A DNA stretch of 64,000 bases from Alopecurus myosuroides (taxonomy: Eukaryota > Streptophyta > Magnoliopsida > Poales > Poaceae): assembly GCA_028641055.1 (NCBI GenBank), contig CM054060.1:205306445-205370444 (forward strand), in the 5' to 3' direction. The first letter of the stretch is position 1. Each line of letters starts with the position of its first letter. A program made the position numbers and the translations under genes. Below the pieces are notes generated by a model that was not told the origin of the DNA, searched no databases, and worked only from the letters and a program-made list of their open reading frames with translations. Below are positions 1 through 10,972 of the stretch, piece after piece.

Positions 1-679
1 ACCAAACCCTTTTCAAATTCAATTAATTTCCAAAACAACAACCCTTTTGAAAGTTATGAAAATTGCAAAAGCAAATCAATCATTTGTTTCCATTAAACTA
101 AGGTTCAAACTAATTAAATTGTTGCTTTCAATATTTCACTTAATACCCAAAATTCATTTAAATTGCATTCCAATTCATTTAATTTTCCAAACAACACCAT
201 TTGAATCAATGAAACAAAACACTCCAATCAACTTGTTGCAAAATGACTTGAGGGCCCAAAAACTAATTATATGTTTCCTTTTAACAATAACTCACTTAAT
301 CTCAAAATAATGCAAATTTCAATCAATTACAAAACAACACTTTTATTTTGAATCTTTTTGAAAACCAAACTTGACAAGTTTTTAATATTACCTAATTAAT
401 CAATACCAAATTTATTCTAAAATTTTCCAACATCTACAACCTTTCTATTTCTCTTCCTATTCATGTTTCAGCAAAAAAAAAATATAATTGGAACAAAAAA
501 GATTAAACAGAGCAAAGAGAGGAGAGAGGAGCACACCTAAGCCCACCCCAAACGAGCCCACCTATTTCCCCCTCAGGCCCGATACCCCTTGGGGTCGTCT
601 TCTTCCTCGTACGGACTCCATCTGGAGCTTCCACGTATACAGAGAATGGAGGAACGGCTGTGCTTCCCTCCTCCCCTCC

Positions 680-685
680 TATAAA
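680..685 (+). promoter_or_regulatory. LTR TATA box (family A copy)
   Basis: TATAAA sits in a pyrimidine-rich context just before the GC-rich leader. It corresponds in position to the TTATAC at 32029 in the intact element and marks the likely end of U3 core promoter sequence. Confidence 0.5.
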
Positions 686-2725
686 CCTAGCCAGAGCCCT
701 AGGGTTCCCTAACCCTAATCCTTTTCCCCTCCTTCTTCCCTCTCCCGCCTCCATCTTCCCTCTCCCTTCCACCTCCCCTCCATCTCTCTTCTCTCTGTAA
801 CTACTGAACCCAACTACTGAACCGAAATTGTCCTCCACTTCCTCCGGTGATCAACGACGTTGGAGGCCTCCTCCTCGATGGGAAGGGGCGGGAATGGAAC
901 CCCCCGGCCCCCTCTTCCTCATCCACCCCGCGGCGAGGGCCGGGAGGGCTCGTGCCGCCGTCGCCGTCCTCCTCGAGCAGCCGGTCGCCCTCCTGCATCG
1001 ACTCCCTGCCCGACCGCCTCCTCCTGCCGCTCGAGGTGAGGCACCCCACCTCCCCTTCCTCCCTCCCTCCTTCCTCTAGCCCTCGAGCACCACACGCACC
1101 AAGCACACGGCCGCGGCTCCCCTCCCGTGCTCGCAGCAGCAGATGGCCGCCATGATCGCTGCCTTCTTTCTCTCTGTCGCTGGCAAGATACAGAGATGAA
1201 CGATGCAGTTTTAGTTCAGTTAAACCGCGAGCAACAGCATATCCACCCCCCACCACCCTTCCTGTCACCAAACAAGTCACAGACCAACTGGTCACTGTCC
1301 CTAGCGTGCGCCCTGGAGGTGCTGGGTTCGAATCCCCTAACCCCCACCTTTTATTTCTGCTTTTCCTTTTTCTGCCCAAATCTCAGCAACTCAGATATGA
1401 ACCATTAACTCTAAAATCCATCTAAAATTGAATATCACTCCAATTTGAACGATTCAAAATCCTGTGGATTCATAATTTTGAGCCCTTTCTGTTAATGTCA
1501 AGTTTGCCATATGTTTCTGTAACAATTTTTGCACTAAATAATTAATTACTGAAAATGCAATAAAATTTGGAAACTTTGGAATTTCATAACTTTAGTTCTA
1601 CTCATCCAAATTAAGCAAACTTGGTCTCTAATAATTTGTCTTAATAAACTCTACACATTGGTATTTTATTTGGACACAATTGAATTAATTTTGAGCATGT
1701 TTCCCTCTGATTACTAAAAATGGCAGAATAAGACTAATTATGGAAAATGGCATAATAAATTCATTAATAACCCAAAAATTATGTTTGATAGCTCAAAATG
1801 TTCAATGAAACCTTTGCTACATGTTTTCAACCTTTTAAATGCAATTTGTTGCTGTTTTGAATATTTTAAATTGGTGCAATATTTGAAATCTTGTTTAATT
1901 CATTTAATCTTGCAAAAACCATAACTTGGGCATAAAAATTCCAATTTCAACAAACTAAACATGTTTTCCAATCAACTTTTCATGTACTTTCCAAATATAA
2001 ATTTTGTTTGCTGTTTTGAATATTTTAAATTGATGAAAACAACTGTTTCTTGTTTATTGCATTTAAAATTGCCAAAATAATAACTTACTCATTTTAAATC
2101 CATTTTCCACAAATGAAATATGTTTTCCATGCCAAATTAAACCACCTTTCGAAATATAAATTTTGTTTCATGTTTTGAATAATTAAAATTGGTTAAATAA
2201 TTTAAACCTTGTTTAAATCATTTAAAATTGTTAAATTCATAAATAATTTATTTGAAATCCTTTTTCAACAAGTGAAACATGTATTCCACCTAAAAATTGT
2301 GTGTTCTTATCAAATATGAACTTTGTTATCTATGTTGAACAATTAAACTTGATGAAAACCACAGATGCTTGTGTAACACCTTAAGGAACCAAAATTCCCT
2401 AACTTAATAAATAAATTTCTAAATTGGTAAACCTTATTTCCATTTGGTTCTATTGTTGTTATTTTTCTGTTTTCATCATCCATGCATCATGCTAATCCAC
2501 TTTCACCTATTGGTTAGTTGTAAAACAAATGTTTCAACTTAAATTCATCGGCTTTCCATATGCAATCCAATTGCATATGGGTCCATTTAATCATGTTGTT
2601 ATCTTGTCAACTAGTTTATTTTGTTGCATCAATTAAATGGTCATGCATAATCCCATGTTTGTGCACTATGCCATGTTATTGATTGTTTATATTTCTGCAT
2701 TGTTTGTTTGCTTCTTCTCGGATAC

Positions 2726-4015
2726 ACGACGACGTTGAGACCGACGATACTTACGACACCCCTTCTAAGGAGTTAGCTCAGTACCAGGCTACTGGGTTTG
2801 CAGGCAAGTATTCACTCACATGAACCACTGTGTTCCTTTCAACCTTGGTTACCGATACTTTCCGTTTTCTATTCTGCTAGCCCTAGTAATAGTTGTTTCT
2901 GTTACGAACCTATCACGTGTATCCTTTAACCCTGATATTGCCTCACCTCCATACCTATAACCTTTTGCTTGTTGCCCGTGTCTTACTAGCATGCTTAGGG
3001 TTGTTTTGCTCGAGTCTGTTACCCGTTACTTTCTGTTACTATTTCATTATGTTCTGGGGGCTCGATGTTAACCAATGAATCATGCTAACGTTATTGTTAA
3101 TAATAATTTGATGATAAGGCACCGGCAGGAGGCCCAGTATGGTTTTGAGGCCTGCTAGTGTCGACCCTAATAGGAAAAGGGTCTTGTCTACTGATCCATG
3201 ATGAGCGCACTACCCGCATGTGGGAAGCGAGTATGGGCGCCCCCCTCAATTTGATTCGATTCGCATCTCGTCCAAATCGCCTCATTTAGTTCGTGTTTTC
3301 CATTTGCCGCATGCATGTTTTTGCGAGCCCAGGCCAGGGTGGAACTTTTCTAGTCGGCATATAGGGGGACACGGTCTTAGAGTGCTATGAGGGTCCCTTT
3401 TCTTCGGGGCTCGATTAGCCGTGCGCCCAAGGTGCTTTGGGCTTGAACGGCCAAATTGGTGCAACCCTGCAGGGATAAATCTTCTCGAGAAGCCGTGTTT
3501 TCCGCGGTTATGGACTACTTGGTGAAAGTACTGGCTAACAAGTACTCAGGACAACTTAAACCTAATGATTAACAACCTTACACCCAATGATTAACAACTT
3601 GACTAGTAATAGGCTTATTGACACAATAATCTGAACCATCATTAATCCAACTGTGTGAGTTATCCTCGGATTGCTTCTTTGGATAAGGGGCGAGATCCAG
3701 GATGGGTTTGTTTGGAGTTAGTTGGTAGGTTGGTTACGATACGCGATCTTATCTTCTTTCTGTTTAGCCGGAAGTTGTAGTATGTTTCTGTAGTTGGTTA
3801 GAGCAGCCAGTTGCAACAACTTTCATATCCCCTTTCTTCCGTTGAACCCAAAGCATCTGTGCTTGGTGTTGACGGGCTACACTTTGGTGAACTGTGAGTC
3901 TTGCTTGCCAGTACGTTTATGTACTGACCCCTTTGGGGCTGTGGTTTCCGCAGACGACGTTTCCGAGGATCTACATGGCGGCTACGTGGAGTATGACGAG
4001 GCTGCTGACGAGTAG
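2726..4015 (+). other. Exon-intron-exon-like module in LTR A, ending in a stop codon
   Basis: The first exon-like segment is 2726-2803 (78 bp) and ends TTTGCAG followed by GCAAGT, the consensus of GC-type donors. The intron-like part is 2804-3953 (1150 bp) and ends TTTCCGCAG. The second segment is 3954-4015 (62 bp) and ends in TAG. Joining the two keeps one frame open: 25 codons, a split Asp codon, 19 more codons, then stop. The product would be acidic, with DDVETDD near its start and YDEAADE at its end. Compared with the B copies there are many substitutions and one 3 bp in-frame difference in segment 2, but no frame break. The AG before segment 1 present in copy B is not conserved here, so this copy may no longer splice. 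Function is unknown. Confidence 0.45.
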
Positions 4016-4486
4016 ATAGCGGACCCGGGCAGGATCCGAGACTTCGTGGATGGGCTCCGTCTTGTCGTTTCCGGCCTCTTAGGCCTATTTGGATCTTGTC
4101 TGTACTCAGACATGTTGAATGCTTCCGCTGTGATGTAATGATGAATTGTTGGGACATGTGTCCTCTGAATGATTGTATTTGCTATCTTTGCTCTAATGAG
4201 AGCTATTTGCCACTTATTTCAATCTTTTGTGTCGTAGAGATCTGTTGTGATATCACTTGTTCCAATGCCGTTGATGTACCATGTGTGTATGTTTTTGAAG
4301 TACGTCAATGGAAGTATCTGGATTTCTATGGGATGGTTTGCGCAGACGATGAATAGTAAGAGAATGGTTGTCACACGTTTACGTGTTGGCCTGCTCATAT
4401 TGAGATGCGGGTGCCGGTATGCCCCGTAAGACATTTATCTACTGTTCAACGGACTGTGAGTATCCCCTAGAAGTCCGGGTGCGACA

Positions 4487-5498
4487 CGCGTCCATCGGCC
4501 GATGTGTTGTTAAAACAGCTATTTTTGGATGGTGCGCCTGTGCACCTTTGATACTATTTACCGAAGTTTGTAATGCACTGTAGGTTCTTGATACACTTTG
4601 TGCTTCTTCTGATCGTTTATATTTACCCACTTTTGAGTCAACTTGTTCTTGATATCCGACTTTCTTTACGATCCCTTTTGTGAGACTCGGTTTCCGAGTT
4701 TCATGGGTGTTGACGAGCGGACTTGCTTCTAAGTCCCCAAGTCCCCAAGACTCAGATGTTTGGGTTTTTTGAGCCTTAGCAACTAAGCAACTTTTTCCTT
4801 TTCCAAAATCCCGAATCGCCAAGACCCGAATTTCCGAGTCTGGGATATGTGTTCTTTTCGAAGAGAACGAGTTTGTTGTTTGCTAAGCCCAGACCCGGAT
4901 CCGTTTCGCATAGGTAATGAAGTTATGCTTGCTAAACGTTGAGTTTCTGGCTATTAGCTTTGTACTCTGCATAACTTGTGGTTTAGATGACCCTTTTGAC
5001 TATCTTGTACTATAAGCCGGCTTTCGCGTGGATACCATGTTGCTACATCTATACGAAAACAGGGTCAGGCAAGTCCCATTGGGCTTCATGGCTGATTGTA
5101 ATCGTAAGAGAGCAAATCATGCCACTTTTATTGCGAGTCACATCGAGCTTAAGTAAGAAAAGTCAAGAAAGTTTGGCTCCTTTGTCCGGTTATAAGATTG
5201 CAGCCGTACTCGTTTGCGAGTAATCGGCCCTTATAACTCATAGGCATCAAGGCCGGGTCATTGAGTTTGCAACTGTGCTATTCAAGCAATCAGCCCCCAA
5301 GACCTATATATATGCAACGTACTGAGATTAAAGAACATGAGAATAACCACTTCTTTTCTTGATACGAGAATGTTGGGTCAGCAAGCCGCCTCATTAAAAA
5401 CCCATCCAGTCCCCAAGGGTACCCTGGATAGGAAAAGAGTACGTCTGAAACCTGCTGCCTGTTACATCGTGCAATTCCACTTGCCAATATAGTCTTTA
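4487..5498 (-). other. 3' untranslated part of the Tat element
   Basis: No convincing coding sequence is seen between the integrase stop and LTR A. Short ORFs here resemble nothing I recognise. Tat-lineage elements often carry a long spacer or extra ORF at this position, but no intact one is visible. Confidence 0.5.
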
Positions 5499-8400
5499 CT
5501 AAGTATAATATGGACGTAGCTGAGCCACGTTCCATGGTCTGTCTCTTTCTTGCATAGATGAAGTGGTATGAGCGGTGTCATTAACTGTAGCCGACTCTTC
5601 CCTTGCATCTACCAAGTAATATGATCCATTATGCAGATTCCGGCTTATGATAAACGGCCCTTCCCATGGTGGTGATAATTTGTGTTTTCCTTCGTTTGAC
5701 TGTACCAGGCGCAGAACCAGGTCTCCTTCCTGGAAGACCCGGGTTTTCACGCGCCGGCTATGATACCTCCGTAAATCTTGCTGATATATGGCTGATCTTT
5801 CCAAGGCTTGTTCCCTTTGTTCTTCTAACATATCTACGGCGTCCTGCCGGGTCTTTTCGTTCTCCACTTTGACGTAAGCTGATACTCGCGGTGAATCGTG
5901 AATAATGTCACTTGGTAACACTGCTTCCGCACCATAGACCATGAAGAAGGGTGTCATCTGAGTGGATCTGTTAGGTGTAGTGTTGATACCCCAAACCACG
6001 GAAGGAAGTTCTTCGACCCATGCACCAGCAGCCCTGATACAGGGAACTCGCAATCGTGGTTTTAATCCGCAAAGCAATTCTTGGTTTGCCCTCTCCACTT
6101 GTCCATTGGCCTGTGGATGAGCCACTGATGCTACATCAAGCCGGATTCCATTGTTGCCACAGAAATTTTTTCCATCTCACCAAGGGACATGTTGGTTCCA
6201 TTGTCGGTAATTATGCTGTGGGGATACCCGAACCGGTAGATAATTCTTTTCAGGAACTTGACTGCAGTAGCTGCTTCGCAATTAGTAACTGGCATAACCT
6301 CAACCCACTTGGTAAACTTATCAATAGCCACTAAAAGATGTGTCTTCTTGCAAGGTGACATATGAAAGGGGCCAACCATGTCCATACCCCAGACAGCAAA
6401 CGGCCAAGTTAACGGGATGGTCCGCAATTCCATAGCCGGCACATGGGTTTGGCGAGCGTACCTTTGACATCCGTCACACCTTGCTACTAATCGTTCCGCA
6501 TCTGCTAGAGCCGTGAGCCAGAAGAATCCGTGTCGATAAGCCTTGGCCACAAGGGATCTTGTGGATGCATGATGCCCACAATCACCTTCATGGATTTCCT
6601 TGAGAATCTGTCGGCCTTCTTCTGGTGCCATGCAGCGCAAAAAGACCCCCGCGGCGCTTCTCTTGTATAACTCCCCGTTGATGATAGAATATCCCTTTGC
6701 TCGCCGCAAAATTTGCCTTGCTAACACCTCTTGCTGTGGTAACTCGCCTCGTGATAGGTAGGCCAAAAACGGTTCTGTCCACTCGGGAATAGCACGTACA
6801 GTGGCCACGAGTCCTAAATCCGGGTCTTGATTTGCCAATTCCTCCTCTGACTCGGTTTTAACTGATGGTCGCCCTAATTCGTCCAGGAAAACGTTAGGTG
6901 GAACCGGCTCTCTGCGCGAGCCGAGTCTAGCGAGGGCGTCGGCTGCCTCATTCTTTCTTCTGTCTATATGCTCCACCTCATACCCGGAAAAACATCCTGC
7001 AACCCTATCAACTTCCCTGCGGTATGTTGCCATAGTTGCGTCCTTTCTATCCCAAGTTCCTGATACCTGCTGTACCACAAGGTCCGAATCTCCGAAGAAT
7101 CGTATCCTCTTAATGTTCATCTCCTTGGCTACCTTTAAGCCATGCAATAGGGCCTCATACTCGGCCACGTTGTTGGAACAGTCAAAGTGAATTTGTAGTA
7201 CGTAACTCAATTTGTCTCCTTTGGGTGATGTTAGCACCACTCTAGCTCCTGATCCCTCGTACTGCTTTGATCCATCGAAGTGCATGATCCATGACTCGGA
7301 GTTTGGAACCATGGTAGTCATGCCTGTGTGTGTCCAATCATTAACGAAATCAACCAAAGCCTGAGATTTGATTGTTGTCCTGGGCTCGTAGCTGATGTGA
7401 TAATCCCCCATTTCTATCGCCCATTTGGCTATTCTTCCGGTCGCATCCGAGTTTCTGATGATATCCGACATTGGTATTGAGCTAACCACTGTTATGGGGT
7501 GCTCCTGGAAATACGGCTTCAGTTTCCGGCTGGCCATAAAGACCCCGAAAACCAGCTTTTGCCAATGCGGATAGCGCTGCTTTGCCTCTGATAATACCTC
7601 ACTGACATAATAAACCGGCCTCTGGACTGGATAACCTTTCCCATCCTCTTTACGCTCCACAACCATTACTGCACTGACGGCTCGGGGGCCAGCTGCCACG
7701 TATAGCAACATAGGCTCTTTAGGACCCGGGGCCGCTAGTACTGGTGCTTCAGATAACTGCTTCTTTAGTGCCTCGAACGCCTCATCCGCCTCTTGATCCC
7801 ATACAAATTTGTCGGATTTCCTCAAGAGACGGTACAAGGGTATTGCCTTTTCTCCGAGTCTTGATATAAATCGGCTCAAGGCTGCTACGCAGCCCGTGAG
7901 CTTTTGAACATGCTTCAAATTTTCCGGCTTTTTCAGACTTTGGATAGCTTTGATTTTGTCCGGGTTTGCTTCAATTCCTCTCTCGGAAACGATAAAGCCA
8001 AGTAATTTCCCGGCTGGAACTCCAAATACGCACTTTGTCGGGTTAAGCTTCATCTGATACCTCCTTAAGTTCTTGAACGTCTCCTTTAGATCATCGATAA
8101 ATATTTCTGCCTTCCTGGTCTTGATAACCACATCATCCACATAAGCATGGACGTTGCGTCCAATTTGGTCCTCGAAGCACTTCTGAATACACCGTTGATA
8201 AGTTGAGCCAGCGTTCTTCAACCCAAACGTCATGGTTTTGTAACAAAAGGCCCCAAAAGGGGTTATAAACGATGTTTTCTCCCAATCCTCCCTCTTGAGT
8301 TTAATCTGATGATATCCGGAATAAGCGTCCAGAAAGCATAATAGGTCACTCCCAGCTACTGCATCTATGATCTGATCTATCCTTGGTAGTGCGAACGGAT

Positions 8401-9740
8401 CCTTTGGGCAATGCTTGTTGAGACTCGTAAAATCAATGCACATCCTCCACTCATTGGTCTTTTTCATCACTAGCACCGGATTTGCTAACCAATCCGGGTG
8501 AAATACTTCCATGATGAAGCCGGCTGTCAATAGCCGAGCAATTTCTTCACCTATAGCTTTTCTTCTTTCCTCATTCATCTTCCTCAAGCCCTGCTTCACA
8601 TGCCTGGACTTGGGATCTACATGCAAACTGTGCTCTGCCAACTCTGTAGGGATACCCGGCATGTCGCTAGGTGTCCAGGCGAATACGTCCGCATTCGAAC
8701 GAATAAACTCCACAAGTGCCTTCTCCTGCTCGCTGTCCAAGTTAGACCCTATAGTAAATTGCTTAGTGGGATCACCTTCGACAAAAGCTATCATCTTGGT
8801 GTCCTGTGCTGCCTTGAATTTTGCTCTTTCGTCCTTAGTATTCGGCCTTTTCAATGCGGTTCCATCATCCGGATCTACTTGAGACCGATAATGCTTGAGT
8901 TCTTCTTTTCTGCAAGCTTGCTCGGCCATTACCGAATCTCCTTCGCCGCACTCGGCCGCTATATCCCGGCTTCCATGTATGGTGATGGTCTGCTTAGGAC
9001 CCGGAATCTTCAGCTGCAAATACACATAACACGGCCTGGCCAGGAATTTGGCGTAAGCCGGTCTTCCAAATAGTGCGTGATAAGGACTGCGCAATTTGAC
9101 CACCTCGAACGTGAGCCACTCAACTCGATAATTATCCGTTGATTCTCCGAAAGCTACCTCCAATGCGATTTTCCCCTCGGGACATGCCGAGTGACCCGGC
9201 ACTATTCCATGAAAAATTGTTGAGCTTTTCTGTAGCTGGGACTCTTTGAGACCCATGCGTGAAAAAGTTTCCCAGTACAAGATATTGATGCTACTTCCAC
9301 CGTCCATCAGGACCCTTTTTTAACTCGTAACCATTAACCTGTGGTGCGACTACCAATGCTAAGACTCCTGGGTGCTCTATTCTTTCCGGGTGATCTCTTC
9401 TGCTCCACGTTATCTCTTGTTCCGCCCATCTCAAGTATCCCGGAACAGCCGAGGAAACCGAGTTCACAGCTTGCTTGAGTATCTTTTTGTCCCTATTAGA
9501 AGTTCCTGTAGTATGCACATGATATTGTCCTTTTAAATCAGATGTACGTACCATACCGATGAAGACGCTGATCTGGCCGATCGTCATAATAGATCCGGAT
9601 TCGAGGTGATCCGACTCTGACCCCCAGCCGGAATCGTCCACCATCTTCTCCCCTTCATGGTCGATGTAGATCTCGCCGACGACAAGATTCTCCATGTTCT
9701 TCCGAGCTTCTCCCGTGATGTAAACACCTTTGGACGTAGG
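5499..9740 (-). pseudogene. Tat-type pol polyprotein (PR-RT-RH-aRH-INT), frame-broken, gag deleted
   Basis: The main open part is 9307-6131 (1058 codons). It starts at the protease active site DGGSSINIL, continues through reverse transcriptase with YVDD (catalytic Asp codons at 8137-8132), and a first RNase H in which the expected catalytic Asp region reads LYVAAGPRAVSA, so it looks catalytically degenerate. An archaeal-type second RNase H follows, with MHFDGSKQ (Asp at 7276-7274) and NVAEYEALLHGL, then the integrase zinc domain (GHHAS and CDGCQ) and catalytic core (GMDMVGP, ITDNGTN). The integrase continues in another frame at 6125-5499 (HPQANGQVERAN to the C-terminus LRPYY). Upstream, 9740-9291 encodes the protease lead-in in a third register. 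One break lies in the A-run near 9315, the other in an A/T run near 6170. Only about 430 bp separate the primer binding site from the protease Asp, so nearly all gag has been deleted. Confidence 0.85.
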
Positions 9741-9759
9741 CCCCACGGTGGGCGCCAAC
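9741..9759 (-). promoter_or_regulatory. Primer binding site of the Tat element
   Basis: On the minus strand the sequence TTGGCGCCCACCGTGGGG directly follows the LTR end CCACGACA. This TGGCGCC-type site is usual for Tat-lineage elements and fixes the 5' LTR boundary at 9760. Confidence 0.75.
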
Positions 9760-10246
9760 TGTCGTGGGATAATCACGGCAGACGTTACCGGGGGTAACTT
9801 ATTTTGGGGCAAGACGACACAGGCGTTTGGGAGAGGGTTTAGCTCAGAGGAAAACATGATGATACTCGATCTGGTAGCCGGCAATCAAGTCGCCGAGTCT
9901 CCGATCTCAATATAATAACTCAACTCTCGTATTACGCTGGATATTCGATATCAGGTGATATTGCTAGGACTTGGATCCCCCTCAACTAAACCTAGGGGTC
10001 GGTTTATAAAGCACCCGCACCCCCTGGGTTGTCCTCCAAGGCGCACCCTTAATCCTACCCGGACACCGCATACAAACCCTAACTTTCCTTATTGTAACCC
10101 ACAAACCGGGTTACAGGGCCTACAAATGTGGGCCTTCCTGAAGTTTCTTTATCCTTAGCCGGATCCTGCGCAGCGTCCTTTGGGCCGGGTTACACCTTGG
10201 AGTTGGCCTACCGGGTTATTATCCCTCCATCACTATGGTGCCGTCA
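9760..10246 (-). repeat. 5' LTR of the Tat element (about 487 bp)
   Basis: On the minus strand the LTR would start TGACGGCACC at 10246 and end CCACGACA at 9760 next to the primer binding site. A TTTATAAA box at about 10004-10011 fits the promoter. The inner end is firm. The outer end is inferred from the TG/CA rule only, because no second LTR is available for comparison. Confidence 0.55.
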
Positions 10247-10488
10247 TCAAATCCCCCGTGAATCCGAGAGTATCGACATTGGTCGGCGACGTATTCGTCA
10301 GCTCGACTCTCGAGAGGGAAATCGACACCATAGGTATAAAAAAAGCGATAGACGCAAAAACGGAAATAGAGAAACGATACGGATCCGTTTTTGCGGTCAG
10401 ATTTAGTTTATACCTTGCGATCCGATGCAGTGAGCCTGCTTGATGTAGACTCGACGACGGTTCGATGGAGAACCTCGTGCTGATAACG
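10247..10488. other. Unassigned spacer between Tat LTR and LTR-like piece
   Basis: No coding potential is recognised. The segment 10470-10488 reads ACACGTTATCAGCACGAGG on the minus strand directly after the LTR-like piece at 10489. It could be a primer binding site with a scrap of internal domain behind it, but I cannot match it to a particular tRNA. Confidence 0.3.
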
Positions 10489-10628
10489 TGTTACACACCC
10501 TCTGCCAGCTGGCCAGTCCCGAGGCTGCGTAGCGTAGTTGAAATAGTAGATGCAACAGAGTTGTAGGCAAAATGTACTCTTTATTGATCTCTTGTGTGTA
10601 AACCTACGTACAATATTGCCTTACTTTA
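10489..10628 (-). mobile_element. Short LTR-like sequence, minus strand
   Basis: On the minus strand there is TATATAAAG near 10632-10623, an AATAAA near 10585-10580 about 45 bp downstream, and the end GGTGTGTAACA near 10489, followed by the possible priming site. That spacing is typical of a compact LTR such as a TRIM. No matching second LTR was found in the window, so family and outer boundary are unknown. The upstream part of this LTR may overlap the repeated segment beginning at 10629. Confidence 0.35.
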
Positions 10629-10970
10629 TATAGGAGAAAAGATAGATCCCACAAACTCTAAACTTGGGAGTCAAATTGGGTTGACGTGGATCAGGCATGC
10701 ACCACCGAAGTGGGCTGCGCGGGTCACGCGGCCCAAGTTTCCTAATAGAAACCACCGTATGATGCCGCTACGGTGCTACCCCTGTACGTGCCCTAAAAGG
10801 AACTGGCCTAGATGAGGCCCACACGTAGGCTCCACGCATATTGCCGCCCCCGAGAGACGACAGCATGTGCCCGCCTTGTCACCGTCCGTATCGAGTCCTC
10901 ACCTACCGACGTCCACCCGCCTATCGTTTCCTTGCGACCTACCTCACCGACACCTGAGACCCACGTAATA
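10629..10970. repeat. Upstream copy of the duplicated SDC promoter-proximal segment
   Basis: This 342 bp segment is about 93% identical by eye to 12622-12960. Both start TATAGGAG and end CCCACGTAATA, after which the sequences diverge abruptly. The downstream copy lies directly before the serine decarboxylase core promoter; this one lies about 2 kb further upstream. The segment has GC-rich runs and several ACGT cores. Confidence 0.85.
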
Positions 10971-10972
10971 CT

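Larger units (their letters stand above)
1..4486 (+). mobile_element. Long LTR, family A/B (Tekay-like Ty3/gypsy), old copy, cut by window edge
   Basis: This stretch aligns along its whole length with the 4.65 kb LTRs at 31187-35837 and 41667-46314 and ends with the same GTGCGACA. The 5' end lies outside the window: by comparison of TATA positions about 160 bp are missing. It is clearly diverged from the other two copies, including a deletion near 3446 where they carry about 80 extra bases. It has the same order of parts: a GC-rich leader after a TATA box, an AT-rich stretch at 1400-2700, and conserved islands at 2726-2803, 3467-3522 and 3954-4015. No primer binding site follows position 4486, so it is either a 3' LTR or a solo LTR. 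The flank CGCGT could be one target-site copy, but its partner is not visible. It abuts, and probably inserted into, the Tat element to its right. Confidence 0.85.
4487..10246 (-). mobile_element. Tat-lineage Ty3/gypsy retrotransposon, defective, 3' end lost
   Basis: Read on the minus strand, the order is 5' LTR (10246-9760), primer binding site, protease, reverse transcriptase, RNase H, a second RNase H, integrase, then about 1 kb of untranslated sequence that stops at the end of LTR A (4486). The second RNase H domain is the hallmark of the Tat lineage. The gag region is almost absent and pol carries two frame breaks, so the element cannot be autonomous. Its 3' LTR is not visible next to pol. 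The simplest explanation is that the LTR A element inserted in the 3' untranslated part and the rest lies beyond the left edge of the window. Confidence 0.85.

Noticed and set aside
1310..1345. A tRNA gene around GGTTCGAATCC
   Set aside because: No acceptor, D or anticodon stems can be paired around it; only the T-arm-like box is present. It is kept as a finding, not as a gene.
3798..4157. 119-codon minus-strand ORF in LTR A and similar ORFs in LTRs B
   Set aside because: It opposes the conserved plus-strand module, its frame is not conserved in the B copies, and it resembles no protein.
4987..5223. 78-codon plus-strand ORF in the Tat 3' region
   Set aside because: It lies in the untranslated part of a minus-strand element, with no motif and no conservation to compare.
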